Assembly (NCBI GenBank): GCA_047600785.1
Contig: JASGKH010000001.1
Span: forward strand, 1 to 64,000
Source of the DNA: Breznakibacter sp047600785
GTDB taxonomy: Bacteria; Bacteroidota; Bacteroidia; Bacteroidales; Marinilabiliaceae
Direction of reading: 5' to 3'
Length of the DNA: 64,000 bases
The notes under the pieces are model-generated. The model saw only the letters and a list, made by a program, of their open reading frames with translations, was not told the DNA's origin and ran no database searches. Below are positions 50,271-59,608 of this stretch, piece after piece (position 1 is the stretch's first letter; the number at the start of each line of letters is the position of its first letter). A program made the translations under genes and the position numbers.

Positions 50271-50657
50271 ATGAAAAAATTGGTAACTGTATTTTGTATG
50301 GCAATGATGGGAATAGGGCTTTACGCCCAACCGCAAGGTATGCCATCGGCCGAAGAGAGAGCCAAACACCAAACCGAAAGGTTAAAAACAGAATTGTCGT
50401 TGACAGCCGATCAGGAGAAAAAGGTTTACGATCTTTATCTGGCCTCAGGCAAAAAGATGGAAGAAGCGCGTAAATCGTCAGGTAAAGAGGATCGCGATGC
50501 GATAAGGACAAAAATGGAGGAATCGCGTAAAGAGCAAGATGCGAAATTAAAAACCATTTTAACTTCTTCCCAGTACACTAAATATCAGGAGCTTCAAAAA
50601 AAATGGGAAGCCGAACGCCAGCAACGGAAAGGAAACGGCCCAGAGGGACAACGCTAA
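50271..50657 (+). CDS. Spy/CpxP-like periplasmic protein
   Basis: A 128-residue exported protein: signal peptide (MKKLVTVFCMAMMGIGLYAQ) followed by an all-helical, charged mature part. LKTELSLTADQEKKVYDLY carries the LTxxQ-type motif, and LKTILTSSQYTKYQELQKKW a second similar motif. This is the DUF4890/Spy-like group; Spy is an ATP-independent chaperone of envelope stress. ATG 50271 gives the clean signal peptide; the frame extends three codons to a TTG. The RprXY-like two-component system lies 1 kb away. Confidence 0.78.
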   Translation: MKKLVTVFCMAMMGIGLYAQPQGMPSAEERAKHQTERLKTELSLTADQEKKVYDLYLASGKKMEEARKSSGKEDRDAIRTKMEESRKEQDAKLKTILTSSQYTKYQELQKKWEAERQQRKGNGPEGQR

Positions 50658-50688
50658 GACAAGCAGTAGGGAATTTGAAATTGGGAAA

Positions 50689-50746
50689 GAAAATGTCCTG
50701 TAAAGCACAGAGGAAAATTTCTTTACAAGCTTTATGGGACATTTTC
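50689..50746. other. long stem-loop between convergent genes
   Basis: GAAAATGTCC-TGTAAAG (50689-50705) pairs with CTTTACA (50721-50727) and GGACATTTTC (50737-50746), making a 17-bp stem with one asymmetric bulge. There is no T-run. It probably ends or stabilises the Spy-like and YkgJ transcripts. Confidence 0.5.
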
Positions 50747-50750
50747 ACAT

Positions 50751-51362
50751 TTATCGTTGTTCTGATAGTGAATGGAAATGCCAATAGGTTAATACCATAC
50801 CCAATGCCAGTTTAAGACCTTCGTTGATAGGGACCATTTTTTGTGTAAACGTGGGATTTAGCTCCCGGGCGCGTGATGCAAATTCTGTGATGATTGGCAG
50901 TCGGTCGGCCACATTAGCCAACAGCATTGAGGAGTTTTTATATTTTTCTTTCAATGGTTTGCAAAGTACCAGTTCACGTTTATCGTCACGGTCAATTCGA
51001 CTTCCTCCCGCAAATAGACGGCAAATGAGCGGCCGGTGTGGATGGATGGTGCAAAAGCCTTTTTTTCCGTCGTCGGAAAGCATTTTGTAGTGAATGCAAA
51101 CCGAGTGCTCCGTATCCATGTTGTCTAAAAGGTCATAAGTTTCCTCAGCCTTGCCTTGAAGTACAAGTTCCAATGCGAGAGGTACCATTTCAAAAATCGT
51201 GACTTCTATTTTATGTCCCGGTGTGTGGCAACACGCTCCGCAACCCTCAATACAGCCAAATCCGGTATCGTTGTGCACCGATTTGAATAGGGTATCGTAT
51301 TCAATATATATTTGTTTTAAGCCGTCAAGCCCATCGATAGAAAACGATTTTAGGAATTCCAT
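50751..51362 (-). CDS. YkgJ-family cysteine-cluster protein
   Basis: A 203-residue protein of the zinc/iron-chelating cysteine-cluster family. The conserved ligands are in IEGCGACCHTPGH (near residue 40) and in CIHYKMLSDDGKKGFCTIHP and RPLICRLF (residues 92-120), the usual CxxCC...C...C...C arrangement. Some relatives are Fe-S or Fe-binding and linked to protein modification; the role here is unknown. It lies 50 bases upstream of a regulator gene's end but on the same strand, so it may be the last gene of that transcript. Confidence 0.85.
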   Translation of the reverse strand: MEFLKSFSIDGLDGLKQIYIEYDTLFKSVHNDTGFGCIEGCGACCHTPGHKIEVTIFEMVPLALELVLQGKAEETYDLLDNMDTEHSVCIHYKMLSDDGKKGFCTIHPHRPLICRLFAGGSRIDRDDKRELVLCKPLKEKYKNSSMLLANVADRLPIITEFASRARELNPTFTQKMVPINEGLKLALGMVLTYWHFHSLSEQR

Positions 51363-51412
51363 AGCCTATTGCGCCAAAGTATTAAAGACAAAGAAACAAT
51401 AAAAACCCAATC

Positions 51413-52114
51413 CTACAGGGAATCCCTTAACATGAACCCGATTTTGGGGATGTTCTCAATAGCCACACGGGGATCAGGTTGGAGATATTTGCGTAGTTTG
51501 GTAATAAATACGTCCATGCTTCGACCATTAAAATAGTCATTGTTGCCCCATACGGCAATCAATAATTCGTCGCGCTTTACCACTTGGTTCTTCCAGCGAC
51601 AAAGCACCTTTAGCACTTCACTCTCTTTTTGGGTCAAACGACGTTCTTCAGGACCGTTGATTAACAGGTGGTTGCGGCAGTCGAACGTAAATGTGCCAAC
51701 AAAGTATTTTTCGTCGGCGGATACATCAAAAGCGCTACGTTGCACACGGTTCAAAATGGCGTGAATACGGCACAGTAGCTCATCCTCGTCGAACGGTTTT
51801 GTAATGTAGTCATCCACGCCTAAATGGAAACCTTTTATTTTGTCATCCTTTAATGTGCGGGCTGTCAAGAAAATAATCGGGACGTTTTTATCGCCCTCCC
51901 TTATTTTTTCGGCAATCGAAAAACCATCATCGCCGGGAAGCATTACATCCAAAATACAAAACTGATAGCCGCCCTGTTGAAATGCGTTAAGGCCCGATAC
52001 TCCATCACGGTAGAGCTTGACATCAAAATTGTTCGATTCCAAAAAATCGACTAATAAGAAACCTAATGATGTATCATCTTCAACTAACAGGATTTTGGTT
52101 TTTTCGGCTTGCAT
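51413..52114 (-). CDS. OmpR-family response regulator (RprY-like)
   Basis: A 233-residue two-component regulator: receiver with VEDDTSLGFLL, phospho-acceptor Asp in FCILDVMLPGDDGFS near residue 56 and Lys in YITKPFDEDELL near residue 105. The winged-helix output has LTQKESEVLKVL and the terminal SMDVFITKLRKYL. It resembles RprY of Bacteroides. It is transcribed after its kinase with a gap of about 165 bases that contains a GCTTTCTGT/ACAGAAAGC inverted repeat. Confidence 0.93.
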   Translation of the reverse strand: MQAEKTKILLVEDDTSLGFLLVDFLESNNFDVKLYRDGVSGLNAFQQGGYQFCILDVMLPGDDGFSIAEKIREGDKNVPIIFLTARTLKDDKIKGFHLGVDDYITKPFDEDELLCRIHAILNRVQRSAFDVSADEKYFVGTFTFDCRNHLLINGPEERRLTQKESEVLKVLCRWKNQVVKRDELLIAVWGNNDYFNGRSMDVFITKLRKYLQPDPRVAIENIPKIGFMLRDSL

Positions 52115-52278
52115 GTCTCTATTATTCGAGTTTTGGCTTTAAAAACGATGGGTGAAGTTAACCAAAAATCTGAATACCTAAATATAAAAAGGGACTGGCT
52201 TTCTGTGAGCGGTATCCGATAACGGATGTTCGTAATGAACAGATATTTGGGACAGAAAGCTGTGCTGTGCCGGAAAAT

Positions 52279-53541
52279 TTACAACTGGTACGGTAGTTTA
52301 ATGGAGAAAGTACTGCCTTGTGATGGAATGCTTTGTACTTCTATACTTCCGCCATATAGTTCGGTAATGGTTTTCACGTAAGTTAGCCCAAGGCCGAAAC
52401 CTTTTACGTTGTGTACGTTTCCTGTTGAAACACGGAAATATTTATCAAAAATCCGCAATTGGTCTTTCTTGGCAATCCCAATGCCATTGTCTTGCACGTT
52501 AATAACCAACCACTGCTTGTCATTACGGGTAGATATGTGTACGGTTGGCTTTTCGGGCGAATACTTTAACGCATTATCTACCAAATTGGAAATCATCAAC
52601 GACAGGTGCTCGGTATTTCCTTTTACAATGAATTGTGCAGCATGTAATTTGGTTTCAATGTCACCATCGAAATTGTTGGCCCTCAATTTGTAATGGGTTG
52701 CGGTTTGGGTAATCAATTGGTGCATGTCAACCATGACTGGTTCTAATGCAGTATGTTCAAGTGAGGCGATTTTTAATATCTCGTTTACGTTGTTTTCCAT
52801 CTTGGTGTTTTCGGCCAAAATGACGCCTGTGTATTCCATGATTTTGGGATCGGAAATAGAGGCTTCTTTTTTTCGGATAAGGCTGGCTGCCAAACGCATG
52901 TTGGTAATAGGCGTCTGGAATTCGTGCACCATGTTGTTGATAAAATCGGTAGTTTGTACCAACAAAGCTCTTTCGCGGAGAAACAAACGGAGCATAAACA
53001 GGAACGATAAGCCTACAAACAAAATGAACAGGATAGATATGGCAAACCACCCTTTCATTTGGGCCATAATGAACTGGTTACGTTGAGGGAAATGCATCCC
53101 GATGCGTATCCCATCTTTTTCGATAAGCCCATTAAGGCTTTGCAGGTAACACTTATATTTTTTGTGTGCGGGATAATTGATTTGCGCGGTAGAATCGCCT
53201 ACAAAGAAATCGTAATGTAAATCAATGTCATGCTGTTGCATGCATGTATATACGATGCTGTCTATTTCTTTAACCTTCAGTTCTTTTTGTTGGGGAGTGC
53301 AATGATTGCCGCATAAAAAATCTTTCATGTGGTCTGAATCCTTAGCCCTTTTCCCTATTTCGCTGCGAACTTGCTTTAACGCCAATGCCACCCGGTGGTT
53401 AAAATTCTGCTCTTCGAGATCGGCCGCTTTTAATATCCATGTCACCTGGATAACTACCAATACCACCAATGCCATAAAAGTGAGAGCGGCCATCCATGTT
53501 TGACCCTTTGTTCTATAATATTTTCCCAAACGTTTGGCCAT
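52279..53541 (-). CDS. sensor histidine kinase (RprX-like)
   Basis: A 420-residue kinase. An N-terminal helix (MAALTFMALVVLVVIQVTWI), a periplasmic domain of about 130 residues with cysteines in FLCGNHCTPQQKE and VYTCMQQH, and a second helix (AISILFILFVGLSFLFML). There is no HAMP domain. The phospho-acceptor His sits in FINNMVHEFQTPITNM near residue 206. The ATPase part has NLVDNALKYSPE, VQDNGIGIAKKDQ and GFGLGLTYVKTI. The periplasmic cysteines could sense redox or metal. It is the first gene of the pair, divergent from the small Lys/Cys-rich protein. Confidence 0.93.
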   Translation of the reverse strand: MAKRLGKYYRTKGQTWMAALTFMALVVLVVIQVTWILKAADLEEQNFNHRVALALKQVRSEIGKRAKDSDHMKDFLCGNHCTPQQKELKVKEIDSIVYTCMQQHDIDLHYDFFVGDSTAQINYPAHKKYKCYLQSLNGLIEKDGIRIGMHFPQRNQFIMAQMKGWFAISILFILFVGLSFLFMLRLFLRERALLVQTTDFINNMVHEFQTPITNMRLAASLIRKKEASISDPKIMEYTGVILAENTKMENNVNEILKIASLEHTALEPVMVDMHQLITQTATHYKLRANNFDGDIETKLHAAQFIVKGNTEHLSLMISNLVDNALKYSPEKPTVHISTRNDKQWLVINVQDNGIGIAKKDQLRIFDKYFRVSTGNVHNVKGFGLGLTYVKTITELYGGSIEVQSIPSQGSTFSIKLPYQL

Positions 53542-53700
53542 TAGTGCAGGTTGTTACTTGGTTTATATATTTTTGAGGTGGGATACACGCTTAAAACGAA
53601 TAGCAAATCAAAATTTTTGAGCGAAAAGATTAATTTTGAAGGTTACAAGGCCATAACGTCTTGGTGCAAAATTACCAATAAAAGTCAATCGCCGAGTGAA

Positions 53701-53753
53701 TTAACAACTCATTAACAGGCATTAACGGAGGAGTAACAACAAATTTAGATTTG
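53701..53753 (+). promoter_or_regulatory. phased TTAAC repeats and -7 element before small secreted protein
   Basis: TTAAC occurs at 53701, 53712 and 53722, with a GTAAC at 53733, at 10-11-base steps. This is an OmpR-type direct-repeat array. TAGATTTG (53746-53753) fits the TAnnTTTG element. The array lies between the RprXY-like operon and the small gene, so it may be a binding site of that regulator. A minus-strand TAATTTTG at 53667-53674 could serve the kinase gene. Confidence 0.5.
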
Positions 53754-53813
53754 TGATGTTACTTTTGAGAACACAAAAACTATTTTTCAAATTTCATTAA
53801 AAATTTAACGACC

Positions 53814-53999
53814 ATGAAGAAATTAATGATTGCTTCGGCTTTAGGTTTGTTCATGCTGGCAATGGTTGCTCCCGTGATGGCGCAAGAGCCTGCTAAAGCA
53901 GAACAGAAAAAAGAGTGCACGAAAGAAGAAAAGAAAGAATGCGCTAAAAAAGAAGAAGGAAAATCCTGCTGCGCTAAAAAGGCTGAAGAGAAAAAGTAA
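53814..53999 (+). CDS. small exported Lys/Glu/Cys-rich protein
   Basis: A 61-residue protein: signal peptide (LGLFMLAMVAPVMAQ) then about 37 residues made almost only of Lys, Glu, Ala and Cys, with the repeated unit KKEC (KKECTKEEKKECAKKEEGK) and CCAKK. Four cysteines in such a short charged chain suggest metal binding or disulfide cross-linking, but no family is recognised. It has its own promoter element and a good terminator, so it is a dedicated transcript. Confidence 0.75.
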   Translation: MKKLMIASALGLFMLAMVAPVMAQEPAKAEQKKECTKEEKKECAKKEEGKSCCAKKAEEKK

Positions 54000-54020
54000 T
54001 TTGACTTTCAGACATAATGG

Positions 54021-54047
54021 AAACCCCGGACTTCCGGGGTTTTTTAT
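54021..54047 (+). terminator. terminator after small exported protein
   Basis: The stem AAACCCCGGA / TTCCGGGGTTT is followed by a T-run, 21 bases past the stop codon. Confidence 0.88.
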
Positions 54048-54310
54048 TTCTGACCAAAGTTCTTTTAATCCTGCCTTCGATACGCCAGTGCTTTGTTTTG
54101 GCAGTTTATGGTTCAAGCCAAAGCCGCTTTTAATAGATTTCAGGCTGTTTATTTCATAATTGTCCCAATTCTATAATATGCGAGGGTTATAAGAATATAG
54201 TTTTTGAGATTTTCGAAAAGTACAAGCAACAAACAATTTCGATTATTTGCAGTTTTTGTAGATTAAATTTTTTAAGATTGCAGGCACAACGTTTTCGAAT
54301 CATTATACCA

Positions 54311-57300
54311 ATGAGAAAAATCTATAGCTTCCTTATTTCATCCCCGCTCATGGGATCACTTTTTTTGGTTTTGGCCGTTGCCATGGGAGTAGCCACATTT
54401 ATAGAGAACGATTTTGGCACCAGCGCATCCAAGGCGCTGATTTACAACTCATGGTGGTTCGAAGGTGTATTTGCCCTATTGGCATTTAATTTGTTCGGTA
54501 ATTTGCTTAAACACCGGATGTTCGAATGGAGTCGTTTGCCGGTGGTGCTTTTCCACGCCAGTTTTTTTGTCATCATTATTGGGGCGGGATTGACCCGTTA
54601 TGTGGGTTATGAAGGGATGATGCACATCCGAGAGGGAGAGTCTTCCAGCCAAATCCTCTCCAGTAATCCATATATCCATATAAAGTCCATAAAAGGAAAT
54701 ACGATCCATGAGATATGGAAACCTGTTTATTTATCGACCATTACTCCTTTTGGATGTAACGTGACCACGGCTGATGGAATTTCTGTGGAATCGGTTCTCT
54801 TTGTGCCCAATGCATCGTTGGAACCGGTTGAGGACCCCAATGGAATCCCTCATTTGGTCATGGTGGGTGCAGTAAAGATGAGCCGTGAAGAGAGGGTAAT
54901 GATACCGGGTCAGGCATTTACCGTTGAAGGTATCCAAGTGGGGTTCGAGCCGCAAGACACGTCAGGAATTCATATACGTTTATTTGTCAAAGAAGGAGGA
55001 ATGGCTTTTGTTTCAAAATTGCCTGTGGTAATGATGCAAATGCAGAGTGGTCAGATAGACACGTTGGCAGCCTATACCGAACATCCGTTTTACATGGGCA
55101 TTTTGTACCGTGTGGGGGATGCCAGTTTGGTAATGAAACAGTTTTTGCCCCAAGCAGTGCTTCGCCCTGTTTATCGTGAAGGCATTCAGGGGCTTCCCGA
55201 TGCGGTGGTGCTTCAATTGGAAAAGGATGGCCAACTGCAACAGGCCACATTGATGGGAATAGTGGGTGAGGAAGGGCGGCCTACCGTGTTAAAACTTGGC
55301 GATACTACCGTAGAGGTCAGTTATGGATCGAAACCCATTGATTTGCCATTTGCCCTCCGTTTGACCGACTTTCAGTTGGAACGTTATCCTGGTAGCCATA
55401 GCCCGTCGTCGTTTACCAGCGAGGTCGTTCTTGAGGATGATGAAAAAGGAATTCGGGAGCCTCGGCGTATTTTTATGAACAATATATTGAACTACAGGGG
55501 ATATCGTTTTTTTCAATCGTCGTACGATCAGGATGAACTTGGTACGGTACTTTCGGTGAATCGCGATCCGCTGGGCACTACGTTTACTTATATTGGATAT
55601 TTTCTGATGGCGCTTGGAATGATGTTGGCGTTGGCATTGCCAAACACCCGTTTCCGGTGGTTGTACCAACAAGCCTCCAAATTGTCGAAAATGCGAAAAG
55701 CATTGATGGTCGCAGGACTGGTTATCCTGTCTTCCGGTTTGTTTGCACAAAGGGAGAGACCTGTATCTGTTGACAAGGCACAGGCCCGGGAATTTGGAAA
55801 GCTTTGGGTACAAGACAATCAGGGCCGTGTAGAGCCATTAAATACCCTGAACAGCGAAATAGCGCGGAAGCTGGTCAAACACAATACATTTAAAGGAATG
55901 TCGGCCGATGAGTTTGTGCTGGGCATTCTCACTGATCCAATGAAATGGCAATCGGAACCGCTCATTACCGTTTCGCATCCCCAATTGCGTGATATGTTGA
56001 AACTAGAGAAGAAAAAAGCATCGTTTCGACAGTTTTTTACGCACGACGGTACGTATCTCATCGGTCACGACGTGGAAAATGCCTACCGTAAAAAACCTTC
56101 GGCCCGTGATAAATTCGATCAGGAAGTGATTAAAGTGGATGAGCAGGTGAACGTGTTTTACATGGTTCAGGCGGGAAAATTGTTCAAACTGTTTCCCGAT
56201 CCAACAGATTCACATTTGCCGTGGCGTACGTCTGATGCATTCCCGATAAAAAGTTTATCGCGCGAGGACAGCCTGTTTGTAAGAAACGCTTTCCCTTTAT
56301 ACATTGGAGCATTGATAGAGGGTAATACACAAGAAGCATCGGGATACGCCAACGGCATTTTGGCATATCAACAAAAGTACGGGACTAACATCCTGCCTTC
56401 GGAACAACACAAGCAGATTGAAATTTTCTACAACAATCTCAATCTGTTCATGCTGCTGATGCCGTTTTTGATGGGGTTGGGAGGATTACTGCTTTTATTC
56501 CAGTTTACAGCGTTGCTAATGCCAAGGATCAGCTTTAAACGAATCGACCAGATTGGATTTTACTTGCTATTGGCCACGTTTGTGATATACACTGCCGGAT
56601 TGGTGTTGCGCTGGTACATTTCGGGGCATGCTCCTTGGAGCAATGGTTATGAGTCGATGCTTTATATTGGCTATTGTACTTTTGGAGCAGGATTGTTGTT
56701 TAGCCGGAAAAATAATATTGCATTGTCTGTAAGTGCGTTGTTTACCAGCATTATTTTGATGGTGGCCCATTTAAGCTGGATGAATCCTGAAATTACGAAC
56801 CTGGTACCGGTTCTCAAATCATATTGGTTGACCATCCATGTAGCGGTCATCGTAGCTAGTTACGGATTTTTGGGCTTGGGTGCGCTGTTGGCATTTGTCG
56901 ATCTGTTGTTGCTGGGGCTAAAAAATTCCCAAAATCGCCGTCGTTTGTCAATGATGGTGGACGAACTGAGCGCCATTGCCGAAATGTCGATGACGGTGGG
57001 GCTGTATTTGTTGACCATTGGTGCGTTTTTGGGCGGCGTGTGGGCCAATGAATCATGGGGGCGCTATTGGGGTTGGGATCCGAAAGAGACATGGTCGGCC
57101 GTTACTATCTTAATTTACGCGTTGGTGCTTCACATGCGCATGATTCCTGGAATGAAGGGGCAGTTTGTATTCAATTTCATGGGACTGATGGCATTTGGAT
57201 CAGTCATAATGACCTATCTGGGTGTAAATTATTATTTGGCAGGGATGCACTCTTATGCCAAAGGCGATCCGCTCCCGATTCCTGATTTTGTTTATTATAC

Positions 57301-57376
57301 CATTGCGACAATTGCGGTGGTGGCAGGTTATGCGTGGTACAACGAACGGAAACTGAGAAATACGGAGCAGGAATAA
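54311..57376 (+). CDS. fused cytochrome c biogenesis protein ResB-CcsA
   Basis: A system II haem exporter and cytochrome c synthase of 1021 residues. The ResB part has N-terminal helices and a large periplasmic domain (GEGSSQ-like IREGESSSQILSSNPY). A middle helix (LMVAGLVILSSGLFAQ) leads to a second periplasmic segment. The CcsA part has eight or so helices with the WWD haem-handling motif WANESWGRYWGWDPKETWS and conserved histidines in WLTIHVAVIV and LVLHMRMIPG. Such fusions are usual in Bacteroidota. The longest frame adds 11 codons; ATG 54311 (MRKIYSFLISSPLMG) is the family start. Its stop codon abuts that of the next, convergent gene. Confidence 0.93.
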   Translation: MRKIYSFLISSPLMGSLFLVLAVAMGVATFIENDFGTSASKALIYNSWWFEGVFALLAFNLFGNLLKHRMFEWSRLPVVLFHASFFVIIIGAGLTRYVGYEGMMHIREGESSSQILSSNPYIHIKSIKGNTIHEIWKPVYLSTITPFGCNVTTADGISVESVLFVPNASLEPVEDPNGIPHLVMVGAVKMSREERVMIPGQAFTVEGIQVGFEPQDTSGIHIRLFVKEGGMAFVSKLPVVMMQMQSGQIDTLAAYTEHPFYMGILYRVGDASLVMKQFLPQAVLRPVYREGIQGLPDAVVLQLEKDGQLQQATLMGIVGEEGRPTVLKLGDTTVEVSYGSKPIDLPFALRLTDFQLERYPGSHSPSSFTSEVVLEDDEKGIREPRRIFMNNILNYRGYRFFQSSYDQDELGTVLSVNRDPLGTTFTYIGYFLMALGMMLALALPNTRFRWLYQQASKLSKMRKALMVAGLVILSSGLFAQRERPVSVDKAQAREFGKLWVQDNQGRVEPLNTLNSEIARKLVKHNTFKGMSADEFVLGILTDPMKWQSEPLITVSHPQLRDMLKLEKKKASFRQFFTHDGTYLIGHDVENAYRKKPSARDKFDQEVIKVDEQVNVFYMVQAGKLFKLFPDPTDSHLPWRTSDAFPIKSLSREDSLFVRNAFPLYIGALIEGNTQEASGYANGILAYQQKYGTNILPSEQHKQIEIFYNNLNLFMLLMPFLMGLGGLLLLFQFTALLMPRISFKRIDQIGFYLLLATFVIYTAGLVLRWYISGHAPWSNGYESMLYIGYCTFGAGLLFSRKNNIALSVSALFTSIILMVAHLSWMNPEITNLVPVLKSYWLTIHVAVIVASYGFLGLGALLAFVDLLLLGLKNSQNRRRLSMMVDELSAIAEMSMTVGLYLLTIGAFLGGVWANESWGRYWGWDPKETWSAVTILIYALVLHMRMIPGMKGQFVFNFMGLMAFGSVIMTYLGVNYYLAGMHSYAKGDPLPIPDFVYYTIATIAVVAGYAWYNERKLRNTEQE

Positions 57377-59347
57377 TTATTGTTCCACCACTTTAAATTC
57401 GGTACGATGGTTAAGCTTCGATGCCGTGTTCCGGTCGGCTGTTCTCAATGGGTTCAGGAATGATGCGTCCAACAGATCGCCTTCTTTTAGGAACCGGTAC
57501 TTAGCCGCTAATTGCTTATTGACTTTCAATGGCAGGGTTCCTGCGAAACTTTTGGCCGACAATCGTTGCGTAGCTATACCTTTTTGTGTAAGGTGATCGA
57601 TAATGGCTTGGGCACGTTTCTGTGACAACACAATGTTATCGGTCTCGCTGCCCGATGCATCGGTGTGCGAGGCAATTTCTATCCGCACAGATGGATTGTC
57701 TGTCAGTAGTTGGGTCAATCGGTCCATTTGCATTTTGGCATCGTTATCAAGATCCCATGACATGGGGGCATAATAGATGTTTTCCAGTACGATGGGACTT
57801 ATTTTGAGCGAAAGGGAGAAATCCAGCACATATTCTTTGTCATTGTCGGTGAGCGATGGTGTGGATACTTTTTGCTTACGGTTGAAATAACCGGGTGCCA
57901 CAGCCAACAATACATACTCGTTTTTTGGAAGCAATTCTGATTTAAACGAACCATCGTGTTCCGGTATCAGACGTTTGTCAATGCCGTCACTACTTACCAG
58001 ACGTACATAGGCCCCCTGGATGGGGGATTTTGTTTTCTCATCATATACCTTTCCGCGTACCGATAACCTGACATCACGCCACGAGAGAGTGTAAATATTG
58101 TCTATTCCTTTTACGTTTTCACGTGATGATACAAATAGCCCCTGCTTTGTTTTCGGCTTAAATACGATTTCGAAATCGTCGGAGATGGAATTGAGCGGTG
58201 TGCCCAAGTTGAATACGGCAGCTGAATCCTTGTCGTTTTTACCTAAACGGAAAAGGTCGAGCCCTCCCAGGCCGGGATGGCCGTCGGAACTAAAAAACAG
58301 GTTCCCGTTTTCATCTACCGAAGGGAAAAGTTCATCGCTTTTGGTATTGACCGGTTCCCCAAGGTTCACGGGATGGCCCCATTCTCCGTCAGGGGTGTCG
58401 CGCACCACTTTCCATATATCTTTGCCGCCGATGCCTCCAGCCATATCAGACACAAAATAGAGTGTCAGATTATCGGGCGAAATGGCCGGGTGCGCACACA
58501 CAATGCTATCGCCGGCCAAAGGAATAAGTTGTGGTTCGCCCCATACGCCGGCGGTTCGTTTCGAAACGTAAATTTCAGCACCCATTATTTTGGAGTGGTC
58601 AAAACGGCAACGGGTGAAATAGAGTTCCTTCCCATCGGCCGATATGCAGATTCCGCCTTCGTCGAACGTGTTCTCGCCAAAATCTTCCATTTTTTCGGGC
58701 TTAAGCCATTTCCCTTTTGAATCCTTCCGGAGCGAATAGATTTTGGAGATCCCTTGTCCGGTAATTCGGTCAAGGCTTTTTCGTTTGCCGGCTATGCGCA
58801 TCGACGAAAAATAAACCACTTCGCCCTCCGTCCCTCCGTATGAAGGACTATAATCACTGTACTTTGAGTTGATCTCTTTGAAAGTGCCGACTTCGAACAG
58901 CTTTGCTTTGGTGGGGTTTGCCGTAAAGTCACACGAACGTAATCCAATGTGTCCCAACGGATCAGTAGGATATTTGTCAATATATGATTGGAAACGGGTA
59001 CGTGCTTCTTCGGGTTTGCCCATTTTCAAAAGTGTTTGGGCCAGGTAAAGTTCAATAAGGGGATTTTTGTAAGAAGTACGTAACGCACGCGAATATTCAG
59101 TGGCAGCTTTAGTCGGTTTGTTGGTGAACCTGTAACATTCACCCATCTTAAAAGCCATTTCACCTTTGAAATATTTGTTTTTCTCTTTACGATACGATTT
59201 TTTGTACAACAAAGCCGCCCGATGGTATTCACCCAGTTCATAAGCTTTATCGGCACTGCCGCCCGGCATCAGGCTGGCACACCCGGTTACACTTATCGCC
59301 ATGGCTATTAGGGATAAAAAATAGATGGGGAAAAGAACCATTTTCAT
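57377..59347 (-). CDS. PorE-like lipoprotein: TPR, beta-propeller, regulatory-like and OmpA domains
   Basis: A 656-residue lipoprotein (lipobox VTGC). In order: TPR-type helices (YELGEYHRAALLYKKSYR), PD40/WD40-like propeller blades (GICISADGKELYFTR, AHPAISPDNLTLYFVSDMAG, DENGNLFFSSDGHPG), a carboxypeptidase-regulatory-like domain (VRGKVYDEKTKSPIQGAYV), and a C-terminal OmpA peptidoglycan-binding domain (IEIASHTDASGSETDN). This is exactly the domain order of PorE, a type IX secretion anchor of Porphyromonas, but general OmpA relatives share it. The frame extends 41 codons further; the lipoprotein signal at ATG 59347 decides the start. Confidence 0.85.
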   Translation of the reverse strand: MKMVLFPIYFLSLIAMAISVTGCASLMPGGSADKAYELGEYHRAALLYKKSYRKEKNKYFKGEMAFKMGECYRFTNKPTKAATEYSRALRTSYKNPLIELYLAQTLLKMGKPEEARTRFQSYIDKYPTDPLGHIGLRSCDFTANPTKAKLFEVGTFKEINSKYSDYSPSYGGTEGEVVYFSSMRIAGKRKSLDRITGQGISKIYSLRKDSKGKWLKPEKMEDFGENTFDEGGICISADGKELYFTRCRFDHSKIMGAEIYVSKRTAGVWGEPQLIPLAGDSIVCAHPAISPDNLTLYFVSDMAGGIGGKDIWKVVRDTPDGEWGHPVNLGEPVNTKSDELFPSVDENGNLFFSSDGHPGLGGLDLFRLGKNDKDSAAVFNLGTPLNSISDDFEIVFKPKTKQGLFVSSRENVKGIDNIYTLSWRDVRLSVRGKVYDEKTKSPIQGAYVRLVSSDGIDKRLIPEHDGSFKSELLPKNEYVLLAVAPGYFNRKQKVSTPSLTDNDKEYVLDFSLSLKISPIVLENIYYAPMSWDLDNDAKMQMDRLTQLLTDNPSVRIEIASHTDASGSETDNIVLSQKRAQAIIDHLTQKGIATQRLSAKSFAGTLPLKVNKQLAAKYRFLKEGDLLDASFLNPLRTADRNTASKLNHRTEFKVVEQ

Positions 59348-59587
59348 TGTTCGGTATGCTTGTTTGTAATTTCCGGCCACGTTTTTTCGGTTTGGCTGTT
59401 CCATGTTTTGGGAGCATTGCAAATATAGCTCCATTTGTTGTTTTAGTGAGAATGTCGTACTTGTTGTCATGTATACAGATCAATGAACCAGTAAAATAAT
59501 CATAAACTGACAAATATGGAACGTAACAGGTACATTAAAATTATCTGGACTTTGTGGAGCCGACAATTTATTTGGAAGATAAAGCCT

Positions 59588-59595
59588 TACCTTTG
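59588..59595 (+). promoter_or_regulatory. putative -7 element of the pseudouridine synthase gene
   Basis: TACCTTTG lies 13 bases before GTG 59609 and 19 bases before GTG 59615. The second spacing matches other genes in the window. Confidence 0.4.
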
Positions 59596-59608
59596 AACAA
59601 AATTATCT

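Noticed and set aside
52198..52260. GCTTTCTGT/ACAGAAAGC inverted repeat between kinase and regulator genes as a terminator
   Set aside because: The spacer is 45 bases, with no T-run, so it is too weak to call.
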